Assembly (NCBI RefSeq): GCF_000013445.1
Contig: NC_007796.1
Span: 186,001 to 250,000, forward strand
DNA from: Methanospirillum hungatei JF-1
Lineage (GTDB): Archaea > Halobacteriota > Methanomicrobia > Methanomicrobiales > Methanospirillaceae
Direction of reading: 5' to 3'
Length of the DNA stretch: 64,000 nt
Each line of letters opens with the position of its first letter. Position 1 is the stretch's first letter. The position numbers and the translations under genes were made by a program. Below, one piece after another: positions 1 through 8,672 of this stretch. Under the pieces are notes generated by a model that saw only the letters and a list, made by a program, of their open reading frames with translations, ran no database searches and was not told the origin of the DNA.

Positions 1-197
1 TGCATATTGTCCCGCTCATTCCGGCACTCATCATCGGTCTGATATCTGCGATTTTCTCTGTCGGCGGTGTATATTCCGGGGGAAAGATAGGACATATACT
101 TGGAAAGCGGGTTGATATTCTTGGAGGTGTTATTCTGACTCTTATCGGGATCAGAATCCTCCTTGAACACCTGGTCTGGAACGGGGCCGGAGCATAA
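1..197 (+). CDS. mntP: MntP-family manganese efflux pump, C-terminal end
   Basis: This is a gene cut by the left edge of the window; about 64 codons remain, ending in TAA at 195-197. The visible part has two hydrophobic segments separated by a Gly-rich stretch (SVGGVYSGGKIG), followed by RVDILGGVILTLIGIRIL. That is the usual end of MntP/YebN proteins, six-helix membrane pumps that export Mn(II). The call rests on this motif only, because the N-terminal repeat lies outside the window. It converges on the permease gene that starts 14 bases further on. Confidence 0.75.
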   Translation, partial: HIVPLIPALIIGLISAIFSVGGVYSGGKIGHILGKRVDILGGVILTLIGIRILLEHLVWNGAGA

Positions 198-211
198 CCC
201 ATCCATTCTGA

Positions 212-1459
212 CTACAGATATCCGGAGAGGATTTGGATAATAACTCCTGAAAACCCGATAATGAGACCGATTCCAGCCAGAGGGAGGGTATAATTATTAA
301 TAACACCGGTTGTTTCATCTCCGGTGAATCGTTTCACCAGCCAGAAGTAGGGATCGCTTACAAACGACACCATACATGATCCCCCGGCGATCATCAGGAC
401 CAGGGCTGCCGGCTGAATATCAGGAAAATCTGAAGCTTTTGCCAGGATCTCTGCCGTTGTTGCAGCCGATACAACCCGTGATCCGGACGCTGCCTGGAGC
501 GCTGCAGCAAGAATAAAAGGAAGGAAAAGTGCAGGAATAGATCCGGATACGAACCAATAGATCTCCTGTGGGAAGGATCCGGCGGCGATAACCGCTCCAA
601 ATGCTCCGGCACCACAGAGATCAAACATGATCAGCCCGGCATATTTTGTCCCGTCATGAATACCGATATCCCGTGCCTCTTTCCCGACTGATACCATGGC
701 CACAAGCAGACCACAAAAGAGGGCTATGGAGATTATGGAAAAGAATGAGATGGCTGGAATCAGAAGTCCGAGTCCTGCCAGGAGAAAAGGGGTTATCACC
801 GGAGCCCATGCTTTCACCCGTGAGTGCTTTTTTAGTGGGATTCTTACCTCTGATTCAAGACCCCCTGTCTTTTTTCGTGCATACAAAAGCAGCAATACAA
901 GCATAATCACGGCAACAGGAATAAGGACCAGATCCAGAGCCCAGGGATCTGCAAGAGAGGGCAACAGGGTCACCATGACCGGGACCACTGCCGGAGAAGG
1001 GTATATGAGAACAAAGGATATTATCGAAGCAATTGCTGCAATATACAAGTATGGTGACGCTGATTTTTTACCGACTGTCTGCTCAATGACCGGCGCGATG
1101 AGAACAAAGGCAGTATTACAGCACATGAGCGGAAGAGACAGGATCCATCCCCCTATCCCTGCCGTATTCTCCGGGCTTTTCATGAATCGGGAGATATCAT
1201 CCACAATGGTGTCGATGTACCCTGACCGCCTGAGCATATGGGCGATACAGACTCCACAAAAGACCATGATCGCAAGAACCTGAAATATTTTCGCAGCCCC
1301 TGATACGATCCCCAGATACAAAACAACCGGGTCATTCCCATCAAGGATTCCATAGATGAATGCTGCAGAGATAAGGGTAATAAATGGAGAGATCCTGAAT
1401 CTGACAGTCAGAATGAGAATATATACAAGGATTCCTCCAAAGATGAGAATTGAGTTCAT
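212..1459 (-). CDS. GntP-family (gluconate-type) permease
   Basis: This 415-residue protein is almost wholly hydrophobic, with about 11-12 predicted membrane segments. The region near residues 295-345 has the GntP signature: a CGAGAFGAVI stretch, then a hydrophobic helix, then LQAASGSRVVSAATTAEIL, like the family's conserved GS-x-VA-TTAA motif. GntP proteins import gluconate or related hydroxy acids with protons. The true substrate in a methanogen cannot be read from sequence. A short 58-base gap separates it from the histidine kinase gene upstream on the same strand, so the dehydrogenase, kinase and permease may form one transcript. Confidence 0.7.
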   Translation of the reverse strand: MNSILIFGGILVYILILTVRFRISPFITLISAAFIYGILDGNDPVVLYLGIVSGAAKIFQVLAIMVFCGVCIAHMLRRSGYIDTIVDDISRFMKSPENTAGIGGWILSLPLMCCNTAFVLIAPVIEQTVGKKSASPYLYIAAIASIISFVLIYPSPAVVPVMVTLLPSLADPWALDLVLIPVAVIMLVLLLLYARKKTGGLESEVRIPLKKHSRVKAWAPVITPFLLAGLGLLIPAISFFSIISIALFCGLLVAMVSVGKEARDIGIHDGTKYAGLIMFDLCGAGAFGAVIAAGSFPQEIYWFVSGSIPALFLPFILAAALQAASGSRVVSAATTAEILAKASDFPDIQPAALVLMIAGGSCMVSFVSDPYFWLVKRFTGDETTGVINNYTLPLAGIGLIIGFSGVIIQILSGYL

Positions 1460-1517
1460 TCGAGCCGGTTGATAGAGGCATGTGTTCTAGAAGTCCTGGC
1501 CTGGTTATTACCTTGGA

Positions 1518-2396
1518 TCAGGATATCTTTTTTATCCGGAACACTCCCCGGGGGATGGATATCAAAAACCGGGCTCCCTTTCCCGGTTCTCCATTTTCAC
1601 AGATTTTCATATCGGTAATTGACAAAATCTCCCGCACCAGAAACAGTCCGATTCCTCCAACAAGCCCAGTTCTCCGCTCAAATATTTTTTCTTTCCGATC
1701 AGATTCGACCCCAATCCCGTTGTCCTCAAGGATCAGGGATACTTCGTTTTCAGAGGCTTTAAAATAAAACTGATACTTGGTTGCATGAACGCTGTGATAT
1801 TTGATATTTTCCAGCAGGTAAAAAAATGCATCTTCAAGTAATGGATCTGCGAAAATTTCCAGTCCTTCAAGCGTAATGCTTCGTTCATACTCCGACATGT
1901 CAAGATGAGAAACGGCAAAAACATAGACTTCCATGACATTCTGCCATTTTGGCGGATGAATACCCATGTTCAGGTACTGCTTTGCCAGGTGTAAAATCCG
2001 CTCAATTTTCTGCATCTGGGAGAGGGATTTCTCAAGATACATCTGGACCGGCTCATCGGATACTGCTTCTTTTGTCAGGGTCAGATACCCGCTTAAAGAG
2101 AAAAGAGCGTTTTGGATATCCTGAAAGGTGAGGGAGTTTAAAAGGTTTAATTTTTTCCTTGCAAGATCAAGAGCAGACTGGATATTTCTCAGTTCATCAT
2201 AATTCTCTCTCAGTTCCTCTTCCTTCTGCTGTATCTCTTCAATAGCATCAAGGAGGTCTGCATTGGTCTGCTCAAGCTCATGAAGACGCTGCTGAAGTTC
2301 GGGATAGTAACTTTTCCGAATCGACGACTCGCCAAGGCCGATGATCTTCATCCGCTGGTCATCCCAGTCGGGTGATTCTTCAGAGTGCTCCTTCAT
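1518..2396 (-). CDS. Histidine kinase-like protein lacking the phospho-acceptor histidine
   Basis: This 292-residue protein has a coiled coil (about residues 31-85), a dimerisation helix pair (about 88-160) and a C-terminal HATPase domain. The ATPase shows an N-box (LLENIKYHS), G1 (DNGIGV) and G2 (GGIGLFLV). In the related methanogen kinases known to me the dimerisation helix carries an HDI-x-N motif. Here it reads FQDIQNAL, with Gln92 where His is expected, so autophosphorylation looks lost. There is no membrane segment or PAS domain. The start overlaps the end of the upstream dehydrogenase gene by 17 bases, which indicates co-transcription. It may bind ATP and act as a scaffold or regulator. 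A degenerating kinase is the alternative. Confidence 0.75.
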   Translation of the reverse strand: MKEHSEESPDWDDQRMKIIGLGESSIRKSYYPELQQRLHELEQTNADLLDAIEEIQQKEEELRENYDELRNIQSALDLARKKLNLLNSLTFQDIQNALFSLSGYLTLTKEAVSDEPVQMYLEKSLSQMQKIERILHLAKQYLNMGIHPPKWQNVMEVYVFAVSHLDMSEYERSITLEGLEIFADPLLEDAFFYLLENIKYHSVHATKYQFYFKASENEVSLILEDNGIGVESDRKEKIFERRTGLVGGIGLFLVREILSITDMKICENGEPGKGARFLISIPRGVFRIKKIS

Positions 2397-3591
2397 ATAT
2401 GTGTTCCAGGTCGCTTACAGTCGGTTTTCGTGGATTTGTCGCCAGACAGGGATCCCGAATGGCGGATTTTGCAAGGTCTGCAATATCCTCTCTTGATACT
2501 CCAAGATCTCCAAGCCGTTCTGTAATACCTAGCTCAGTTCTCAGTGCCTGAAGAGCTGATAATAGCTTCTGTTTTATCTCCTGTGGATCATGGGATGAGC
2601 AGTCAACATTCATCGTCTGCGCAATGGTTTCGTACCGTTCAGGACAGACCTCAAAGTTGTAATCTATGACCGATTCAAGGAGCAGGGCATTGCATTCTCC
2701 ATGGGGAAGATCAGAGAGTCCGCCCAGGCTGTGTGCCATGGCATGGACTGCACCAAGGCTTGCATTAGAGAACGCAAGTCCGGCAAGCAGGCTGCCAAGC
2801 ATTGTTTTATACCGGTACCCGATATGGTCAGGATTATGATATGCAAGGGGCAGGTATGCACTGATGAGACGGATCGATTCAAGAGCCTGAATGTCTGTAA
2901 CCGGTGAAGATGCATTTGAAACATATGCCTCGATGCTGTGAACCAGGGCATCCATCCCGGTATGTGCCGTCAGATCCGAGGTGAGAGACGTGAGGGGGAC
3001 CGGATCACATAGTGAGATATCGGGAACGATTTTTTTACTGATGATTGCGATCTTTACTTTTCTTTTGGTATCATTGATAATTGCAAACTGTGAGACATCA
3101 GCAGCAGATCCGGATGTTGTCGGTATGCAGATAAGGGGAGGGGCCGGGATACTGACATTGTCCACTCCTTCAAATTCAAGGATGTGTTGTTCATTGGATA
3201 CGACAATCCCGATACCCTTGGCACAATCAATCGGACTTCCCCCGCCCACTGCAATAACGGCATCACATCCTTTCTTTTTATAGAGTTCTGCCCCGTTCAT
3301 GACCTCATAATCACGAGGGTTCGGGGAGACATCAGGGAAGATTGTATATTGTATTCCCTCACTCTCAAGGCTTTCTGTTACATCACCGACCCAGCCGGCT
3401 TTGATGAGTTTTGGTCCGGTAACGAGAAATACATGATTTGCACCAAAATTCTTTGCATACCGTCCTGCCAGTCTGCGGGCATCAACACCAATGATGAATT
3501 CAGGAGCTACAAATTTTCTCAGTTCAAATAAGGTATCTGTTATGTTCCTCCCCCCCCCCTGTACTTTTTTCCTAGTAGCAGTAATGCACAT
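2380..3591 (-). CDS. Iron-containing alcohol dehydrogenase (group III)
   Basis: This 403-residue protein has the two-domain group III fold. The N-terminal half binds NAD(P) through GGGSPID (about residues 116-122). The C-terminal half holds the metal ligands, seen here as Asp214 and His218 (TGMDALVHSIEAY), His283 (AVHAMAH) and His297 (LPHGE), with family spacing. It would interconvert an alcohol and an aldehyde or ketone; the substrate is unknown. The start is uncertain. The chosen ATG puts a run of ten G (3550-3559, read on the minus strand) inside the coding region, and homology begins only after it, near FELRKFVAPEFIIG. Its 3' end overlaps the kinase-like gene. Confidence 0.85.
   Translation of the reverse strand: MCITATRKKVQGGGRNITDTLFELRKFVAPEFIIGVDARRLAGRYAKNFGANHVFLVTGPKLIKAGWVGDVTESLESEGIQYTIFPDVSPNPRDYEVMNGAELYKKKGCDAVIAVGGGSPIDCAKGIGIVVSNEQHILEFEGVDNVSIPAPPLICIPTTSGSAADVSQFAIINDTKRKVKIAIISKKIVPDISLCDPVPLTSLTSDLTAHTGMDALVHSIEAYVSNASSPVTDIQALESIRLISAYLPLAYHNPDHIGYRYKTMLGSLLAGLAFSNASLGAVHAMAHSLGGLSDLPHGECNALLLESVIDYNFEVCPERYETIAQTMNVDCSSHDPQEIKQKLLSALQALRTELGITERLGDLGVSREDIADLAKSAIRDPCLATNPRKPTVSDLEHIYEGAL
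3550..3559 (-). repeat. G10 homopolymer at the dehydrogenase start
   Basis: There are ten consecutive C on the plus strand (G10 on the coding strand), followed in the coding direction by AGGAAC. The tract lies between the first possible ATG and the conserved protein core, so a change of one base would switch the reading frame from that ATG. Alternatively G-AGG is simply a ribosome binding site for an unusual downstream start, and the ATG is not used. Confidence 0.5.
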
Positions 3592-3844
3592 GCAGCTATT
3601 TATAGTCCACTGTACTGGTTTTCTCTGCTCAATGGTATCTTAACCTTTCTGAAACAGATGCCTCCATCAATCCGTAGGCAAATTTCTAGTAGTCCCGGTT
3701 AACGGAGATCAGGGATTCAAGTTCTCACAGCACGTGCACATTCCCGGGGTCAGGGTACCTGGATGGTGCGATATCTGAATCATGGAATTTGTCTTCCGGA
3801 TCTTCTGATGGTTTCTCCACGAAAGCTTCTCTTCATATGGAAAG

Positions 3845-4877
3845 TTAAAGACTTCCACAGATCGGTATTGATAAGGTGACTGACACGATGGGACAGGAAA
3901 TGGTGTTCATACTTTTTCGATATGACTGCCCAAATTCTGTATCTGAAAAAACCAGAATCATCATGTATGAGAACAATATCGAATCATAGAGATATTTGCG
4001 GATTAGAAGCCAAACCGGGATTGATCGATTAACATCTTTGTCTCTCCTCAAAACCCTTATAGCAGTAAATTTTATGTTTAGAAATTCCTCAATTGACTTC
4101 CTGATCCGGATTATTCTCCACCGAGTTATGGTCTTTTCAATCTCTTCCATACGAATGGGAACCATGTTTAGGACTTTTATTATCGATGGATTTCTGCCCA
4201 AAAGACTCTTTTTGGAGGAATGCCATATTCTGGTTTTTCGATAATTACGCGATCTTTACAACCAATGTCGGGCACATACGTGACTCCTTTGTTCTCAATG
4301 CGGGGTAATAACCAAGGGTGTTTTCCATAAAAAAATCCATTGCGACAAAAGAAAACTTGATCTTGGCTTCAATCACCTGACAGATTAATTCATATACCAA
4401 CTCGGCTTTGGTTTTAAAACATTGAAACTCTGGGGGAATGCCAGCAGCATCACAACGGCTGGGGTTTTTTGTCCGGATACCAGGAAGATACTGACGGAAG
4501 TCAGGCAATAACCGAAAACCATTCGTGACATAGGCCATAAAGACATCAGCCTGATAGTTCTCAACCGTACTCGAATTCCCACAATATTGGCTATTAACAC
4601 CAATGGAGTAATTCCCAGCCTTTGGGTTTCCACATTCATCGATAACTAATGCACCGTTTTTTCCTATAAGACGCCATCCATTCGTGATAATCCAATCTAT
4701 GAGCCGTCGGTGATCCCAAGGAGATTGAGAGAGGAAATGATTGAATGATTGATTATTTACCGAGCTGAAATTGTCCGAAATTACTGATATATGACATCTT
4801 GATGGGTTTTCTAAAAGCCCTTTATCATATTCCAGGGCGATTGCCCATCCGTTAAGGTTTTTTGCAGAAAACAGTTT
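3845..4877 (-). pseudogene. IS701-type (DDE_5) transposase remnant
   Basis: Read on the minus strand from about 4877, one frame gives a DDE_5/IS701-type transposase core. It contains SPWDHRRLIDWI, then the first catalytic region IDECGNPKAGNYSIGVNSQY, then an RLYLP-like block (RQYLPGIRT), and it ends at a TAA near 4245. The C-terminal part continues in other frames (VIIEKPEYGIPPKR, then the frame covering 3845-4201), so at least two frameshifts are present. No start codon exists after an in-frame stop at the N-terminal edge. I found no terminal inverted repeats. This is a dead insertion sequence. Confidence 0.75.
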
Positions 4878-5298
4878 TTAGGGCTTTAATTCTAATAAAT
4901 GCACAATTAAGGCAATATGAGTTACTATGGTCTTGCTGAGAGTTTCAGTCTCGTTTTCTCATCGTGATTTTGCACAGTCAAAATATTGTCCCTTTATATA
5001 TAAAGATCAATCGATATAATTTTGGATATGAGCCTTTCAAACTTGACATTTTAGCGATTTTCGGACATTTCAGGAGAAGATGGACAGAGAGAAGTTACAA
5101 AAGAACGCTGAATCTGATATGCCGGGATAATGTGAATGGACTGTGGATGGATGAGAACGGAGAGCCGGGCGAACGTGCATGGTTTGAGATTCGGGTAACT
5201 TACGGAAGATGGAGACGGACTATTACACCTTAATATGTAATCAGATCCATATAAGAGGCATTTCACCTGTTCAGGCGTAACTCCATTCATGAGGAATA
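4878..5298. other. Intergenic region, no supported gene
   Basis: This stretch of about 420 bases lies between the dead transposase and the phosphatase gene. Open frames exist on both strands (an 89-codon frame at 4964-5233 on plus, a 79-codon frame at 5051-5290 on minus), but neither resembles a family I know, and they overlap each other. The last bases (GAGGAATA before the ATG at 5299) supply the ribosome binding site of the phosphatase gene. The promoter probably lies here too. Confidence 0.5.
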
Positions 5299-6654
5299 AT
5301 GATCTTTGAATTAGAAAGACTCGTGCAGCTGTGTGACGGTGTTGCAGTACTCTCTCTTATTGCATATTTTCTCACCAGAACCAGGTATTCATCGGTTTTT
5401 GTATCAAAGACATTCTCTCCTTTTTCCGCTCTTTTCATGGCCCTGATTGGAGGTTTTTTTTATCTGTATGGGATGATGACTGGTGTTCAGATTGGACCCT
5501 ATGATATCAGTATCCAGATGCTCGGACCGGTGATTGCAGGGCTTGTTGCCGGGACGATCAGTGGTCTACTCGCCGGATCGCTTGGAATCCTGTTACATAT
5601 CGGACTCGGAGAACCCATCGGGCCATTTACTCTCATCATAACATTTCTCTCGGGAATAATGGGCGGGTTGTTCTGGTACCTGCACAAAGATGCCATAATC
5701 CGGATGTCACATGCCTTTCTCCTGGGATTTTTGGTGGCATCAGTTCAGTTTATTATTGGAAAAGATGGGATTAATCAGGATATTCTGCTACCCGGTGAGG
5801 TTATCGAAGGGACTATTGACATTTTCCTCCCCACAATCCTCGGATTATGCATCTTTGTCTTTATCATTAACAATCTCCGGCTGGAAGAAGAAAATAACCG
5901 GAAATCTTTTCAGATTGAGGGGGAGCTTACAGCAGCCCGTCAGATCCAGATCGGCTCTCTCCCTGAACAGAACCAGGAATGGGATCATGTATCCCTTTCA
6001 GCATCCCTTCTTCCCGCTTCATACATCGGAGGTGACCTGTATGATTACCTGAAACTCGATGATGAGGATCTGTATTTTGCATTAGGTGATGTATCTGGAA
6101 AAGGTGTCCCTGCAGCTCTTCTGATGTCATCCACCCGGATGATACTCAGATCAAAAATCCGTGAAACACGTGATCCCTGTGCCCTCGTTCGTGAGATTAA
6201 TCGTTCATTTCTGGAAGATGGTGACAGCAGACAGTTCATCACCCTGATTGTTGGAATAGTACATCTACAGACAGGTGAGGTCTGTTATTGTAATGCCGGC
6301 CATCCTCCGCCATATCTGATAACCCGTTCAGCAACAATCGAACTTGAATCAGACGGGAATCTCCCGGCTGGAGTTTTGGAAGATGAACAATACATCCCGC
6401 ATTTCGTCTCACTAAAACAGGGTGATCTGCTTGTACTCGTCAGTGATGGCGTTACTGAGGCAGAACGAGGTGAGGAATTGTATGGATCAGAACGGGTAGT
6501 CCGGATTTTATCAGAGCAATCTCCGAAAACACCCCTGGAGGTTGTCGATTTACTCAATCATGAAGTGAAAACCTGGACTGGTGACAATCCCCAGAGTGAT
6601 GACTGCACAATACTTGCGTTACGGTATTATTCCGCCTCTCCTTCGGAAAATTAA
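5299..6654 (+). CDS. Membrane PP2C-type phosphatase (5TMR_LYT sensor plus SpoIIE domain)
   Basis: This 451-residue protein has about five to six N-terminal membrane helices (residues 10-200) resembling the LytS-type 5TMR_LYT sensor. A short charged linker follows (LRLEEENNRKSFQ), then a SpoIIE/RsbU-type phosphatase domain. Metal-site motifs are GGDLYDY, LGDVSGKGVPAALLMS, NAGHPPPYL and VSDGVTEAE, all intact. Such enzymes remove phosphate from Ser/Thr of anti-sigma-antagonist-like partners. No STAS or anti-sigma gene is adjacent, so the partner is unknown. The start ATG follows GAGGAA at good spacing. It sits alone, 128 bases before PEP carboxylase. Confidence 0.85.
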   Translation: MIFELERLVQLCDGVAVLSLIAYFLTRTRYSSVFVSKTFSPFSALFMALIGGFFYLYGMMTGVQIGPYDISIQMLGPVIAGLVAGTISGLLAGSLGILLHIGLGEPIGPFTLIITFLSGIMGGLFWYLHKDAIIRMSHAFLLGFLVASVQFIIGKDGINQDILLPGEVIEGTIDIFLPTILGLCIFVFIINNLRLEEENNRKSFQIEGELTAARQIQIGSLPEQNQEWDHVSLSASLLPASYIGGDLYDYLKLDDEDLYFALGDVSGKGVPAALLMSSTRMILRSKIRETRDPCALVREINRSFLEDGDSRQFITLIVGIVHLQTGEVCYCNAGHPPPYLITRSATIELESDGNLPAGVLEDEQYIPHFVSLKQGDLLVLVSDGVTEAERGEELYGSERVVRILSEQSPKTPLEVVDLLNHEVKTWTGDNPQSDDCTILALRYYSASPSEN

Positions 6655-6782
6655 TGTATATGGTATTCCGGGTGTTTATGCTTGCCCACACTCCTGTATC
6701 GCTATTCCCGGGGGGTTTTACTCTCTCATGAGCACTCATACGAATACTATTGCATTATTACCTCCAATAATTACTGATAACC

Positions 6783-8261
6783 ATGAACGAGCAGTATGGA
6801 AAACCTTTGAAAATACCCCGAACGATGAGTACCCAGCACCCGGATAATGTCCATACTCCGTTTTTCACTGAGAATATTGAGCTCACCGGTGAAGATGAGG
6901 TAAAGGAAGCGTATTACGTGTATTCACACCTGGGATGCACTGAGCAGATGTGGGACTGTGAAGGGAAAGAAGTTGATAATTACGTTGTGAAGAAACTACT
7001 TTCCCGGTATGGCGATTATTTTAAAGAGCATCATCTGGGCCGTGATCTCTTCCTCACGCTTCGGGTACCAAACCCGGAGATAGAACGGACAGAAGCGAAG
7101 ATCCTACTGGAAACACTGGGGTCAATTCCCCGGTCCTATGATGTTGCACATCATTTCTATAACGACACCTATGCCCCGATCTTTGAGATTATCCTCCCGA
7201 TGACAACTTCATTTGCATCAATTGACAACATCTACCAGTACTATTGTGACTTTGTCATCGGTCAGCAATATAAACGGTTAGGTGGCCGTGATCTTACGAT
7301 TGCAGAGTGGATTGGGCCGTTCCATCCAGACAAGATCCGTGTCATTCCGCTCTTTGAGGATAAGGATGGTATGCTTGCCGCTGATACGATCCTCCGGCGG
7401 TATTTTCAGGATAAGGATCTTGATTACCAGCGGGTGTTCCTTGCACGATCTGATCCGGCGGTGAATTATGGACAGATTGGGGCAGTACTCCTGAATAAAA
7501 TTGCCCTCTGGCGTCTTCACCTTCTGTCGGAAGATACCGGGATTCCCGTCTATCCGATCATCGGGGCAGGATCAGCCCCTTTTAGAGGGAATTTACGGCC
7601 GGATACCGTTCGAAGGGTGACTGATGAGTATGCTGGGGCGTATACCTTTACTATCCAGTCGGCATTTAAGTACGATACCAATCTGGAAGAAGCGGTGTCT
7701 GCAATCCGGTATCTTGAGGAACGGGAGATCACTCCTGCACGGGAGATTGATGATACGTATGCGATATCACTCATCGAGCGATATGCTGCCGGGTATCAGA
7801 AACAGATACGGTCATTGGCTCCTCTTATTAATCGTGTGGCGGCATATATTCCAAGCCGACGGAAACGAAAGCTCCATGTGGGCTTATTCGGGTATTCCCG
7901 GAACATGGGTGGTGTTTCACTTCCCCGTGCGATTACCGTGACCGCTGCATTGTATTCAATCGGGATACCTCCGGAGGTCCTGGGATTATCTGCACTGACT
8001 GAGAACGATCGGGAGTTTGTCCTTGAGAATTACCGGTATGTGACTGAAGATCTCAGTGATGCATGCCGATATCTCAATCCTGACTCTTCATTTCTGCCGG
8101 ATGAGATCAAGAAGATCCTCCCTGACTGGATTGAGATTGATCCCCATTCTGAGCATAGAGTCCTCTCTGGTCAGATAGAGAAGGCCGTGACTGCCTGTCA
8201 GATAGATAGTGTACAGGATATGATCATCAGGGCTGGAGCAATCCGAAAGTTTCTCGGGTAA
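6783..8261 (+). CDS. ppcA: Phosphoenolpyruvate carboxylase, archaeal type
   Basis: This 492-residue protein has the length of the archaeal PEP carboxylase family, roughly half that of the bacterial and plant enzyme. The N-terminal block IPRTMSTQHPDNV is diagnostic, and the RKRKLHVGLFGYSRNMGG block near residue 360 fits the C-terminal active-site half. The enzyme carboxylates PEP to oxaloacetate and feeds the incomplete TCA pathway used by methanogens for glutamate and aspartate synthesis. The chosen ATG adds a few residues to the usual start; a TTG eight codons later (KIPRTM) is also possible. It is monocistronic, with a hairpin shortly after the stop. Confidence 0.95.
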   Translation: MNEQYGKPLKIPRTMSTQHPDNVHTPFFTENIELTGEDEVKEAYYVYSHLGCTEQMWDCEGKEVDNYVVKKLLSRYGDYFKEHHLGRDLFLTLRVPNPEIERTEAKILLETLGSIPRSYDVAHHFYNDTYAPIFEIILPMTTSFASIDNIYQYYCDFVIGQQYKRLGGRDLTIAEWIGPFHPDKIRVIPLFEDKDGMLAADTILRRYFQDKDLDYQRVFLARSDPAVNYGQIGAVLLNKIALWRLHLLSEDTGIPVYPIIGAGSAPFRGNLRPDTVRRVTDEYAGAYTFTIQSAFKYDTNLEEAVSAIRYLEEREITPAREIDDTYAISLIERYAAGYQKQIRSLAPLINRVAAYIPSRRKRKLHVGLFGYSRNMGGVSLPRAITVTAALYSIGIPPEVLGLSALTENDREFVLENYRYVTEDLSDACRYLNPDSSFLPDEIKKILPDWIEIDPHSEHRVLSGQIEKAVTACQIDSVQDMIIRAGAIRKFLG

Positions 8262-8303
8262 ACCCCGTTCCTTTTCTCTTACATCCGCGATTCAAGGTTG
8301 ATT

Positions 8304-8323
8304 TTTTACCTTATGTGGTAAAA
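8304..8323 (+). terminator. Hairpin after PEP carboxylase
   Basis: A perfect 7-bp stem (TTTTACC / GGTAAAA) with a 6-base loop lies about 40 bases after the ppcA stop. A T-rich stretch (TTATTGGTTTTTTAG) follows. It is plausible as a transcription terminator, but the stem is AT-rich and weak. Confidence 0.4.
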
Positions 8324-8672
8324 TTGGAGATTTATTGGTTTTTTAGCTCCAGATCACGGGCTTCACCAGAGCCCTGCTATTGTCAGATCGGAAATCAGCC
8401 AATACATTGTGTGGGTGGGTTTGACTGATGAATAGCGAGGCGCTATAAGAGTGTATTTTAGGGATATTTTCTGAATCAAAAGTTAATTTAGAACTTATTT
8501 TGATACGAGGATTACGGGGAGTGCCTGGTACATCAGTTCTCTCTTATTTCTCAAAAATACCTTCACATTGTTGATATTTTTTTCGGGGATTGGTCTATAT
8601 CCACACATCAATATATATAATTGTATTATAGGTGGACACATTCTCTATGGTTAATTTTCAAATAAAGACTTC
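8324..8672. other. Intergenic region downstream of ppcA
   Basis: This is the convergent gap between ppcA and the AAA ATPase gene. Beyond the hairpin above I see a short GGGCT/AGCCC inverted repeat near 8357-8374 and otherwise AT-rich sequence. No coding potential is convincing on either strand. Confidence 0.4.

Noticed and set aside
3700-3760. Possible tRNA-like segment (GATTCAAGTTC)
   Set aside because: No acceptor stem or D and anticodon arms could be formed around it.
4964-5290. Open frames of 89 and 79 codons on opposite strands
   Set aside because: They overlap each other, have no clear ribosome site and resemble no known family.
8350-8460. Possible IS remnant after ppcA
   Set aside because: Only a short GGGCT/AGCCC repeat is present; no transposase-like translation appears in any frame.
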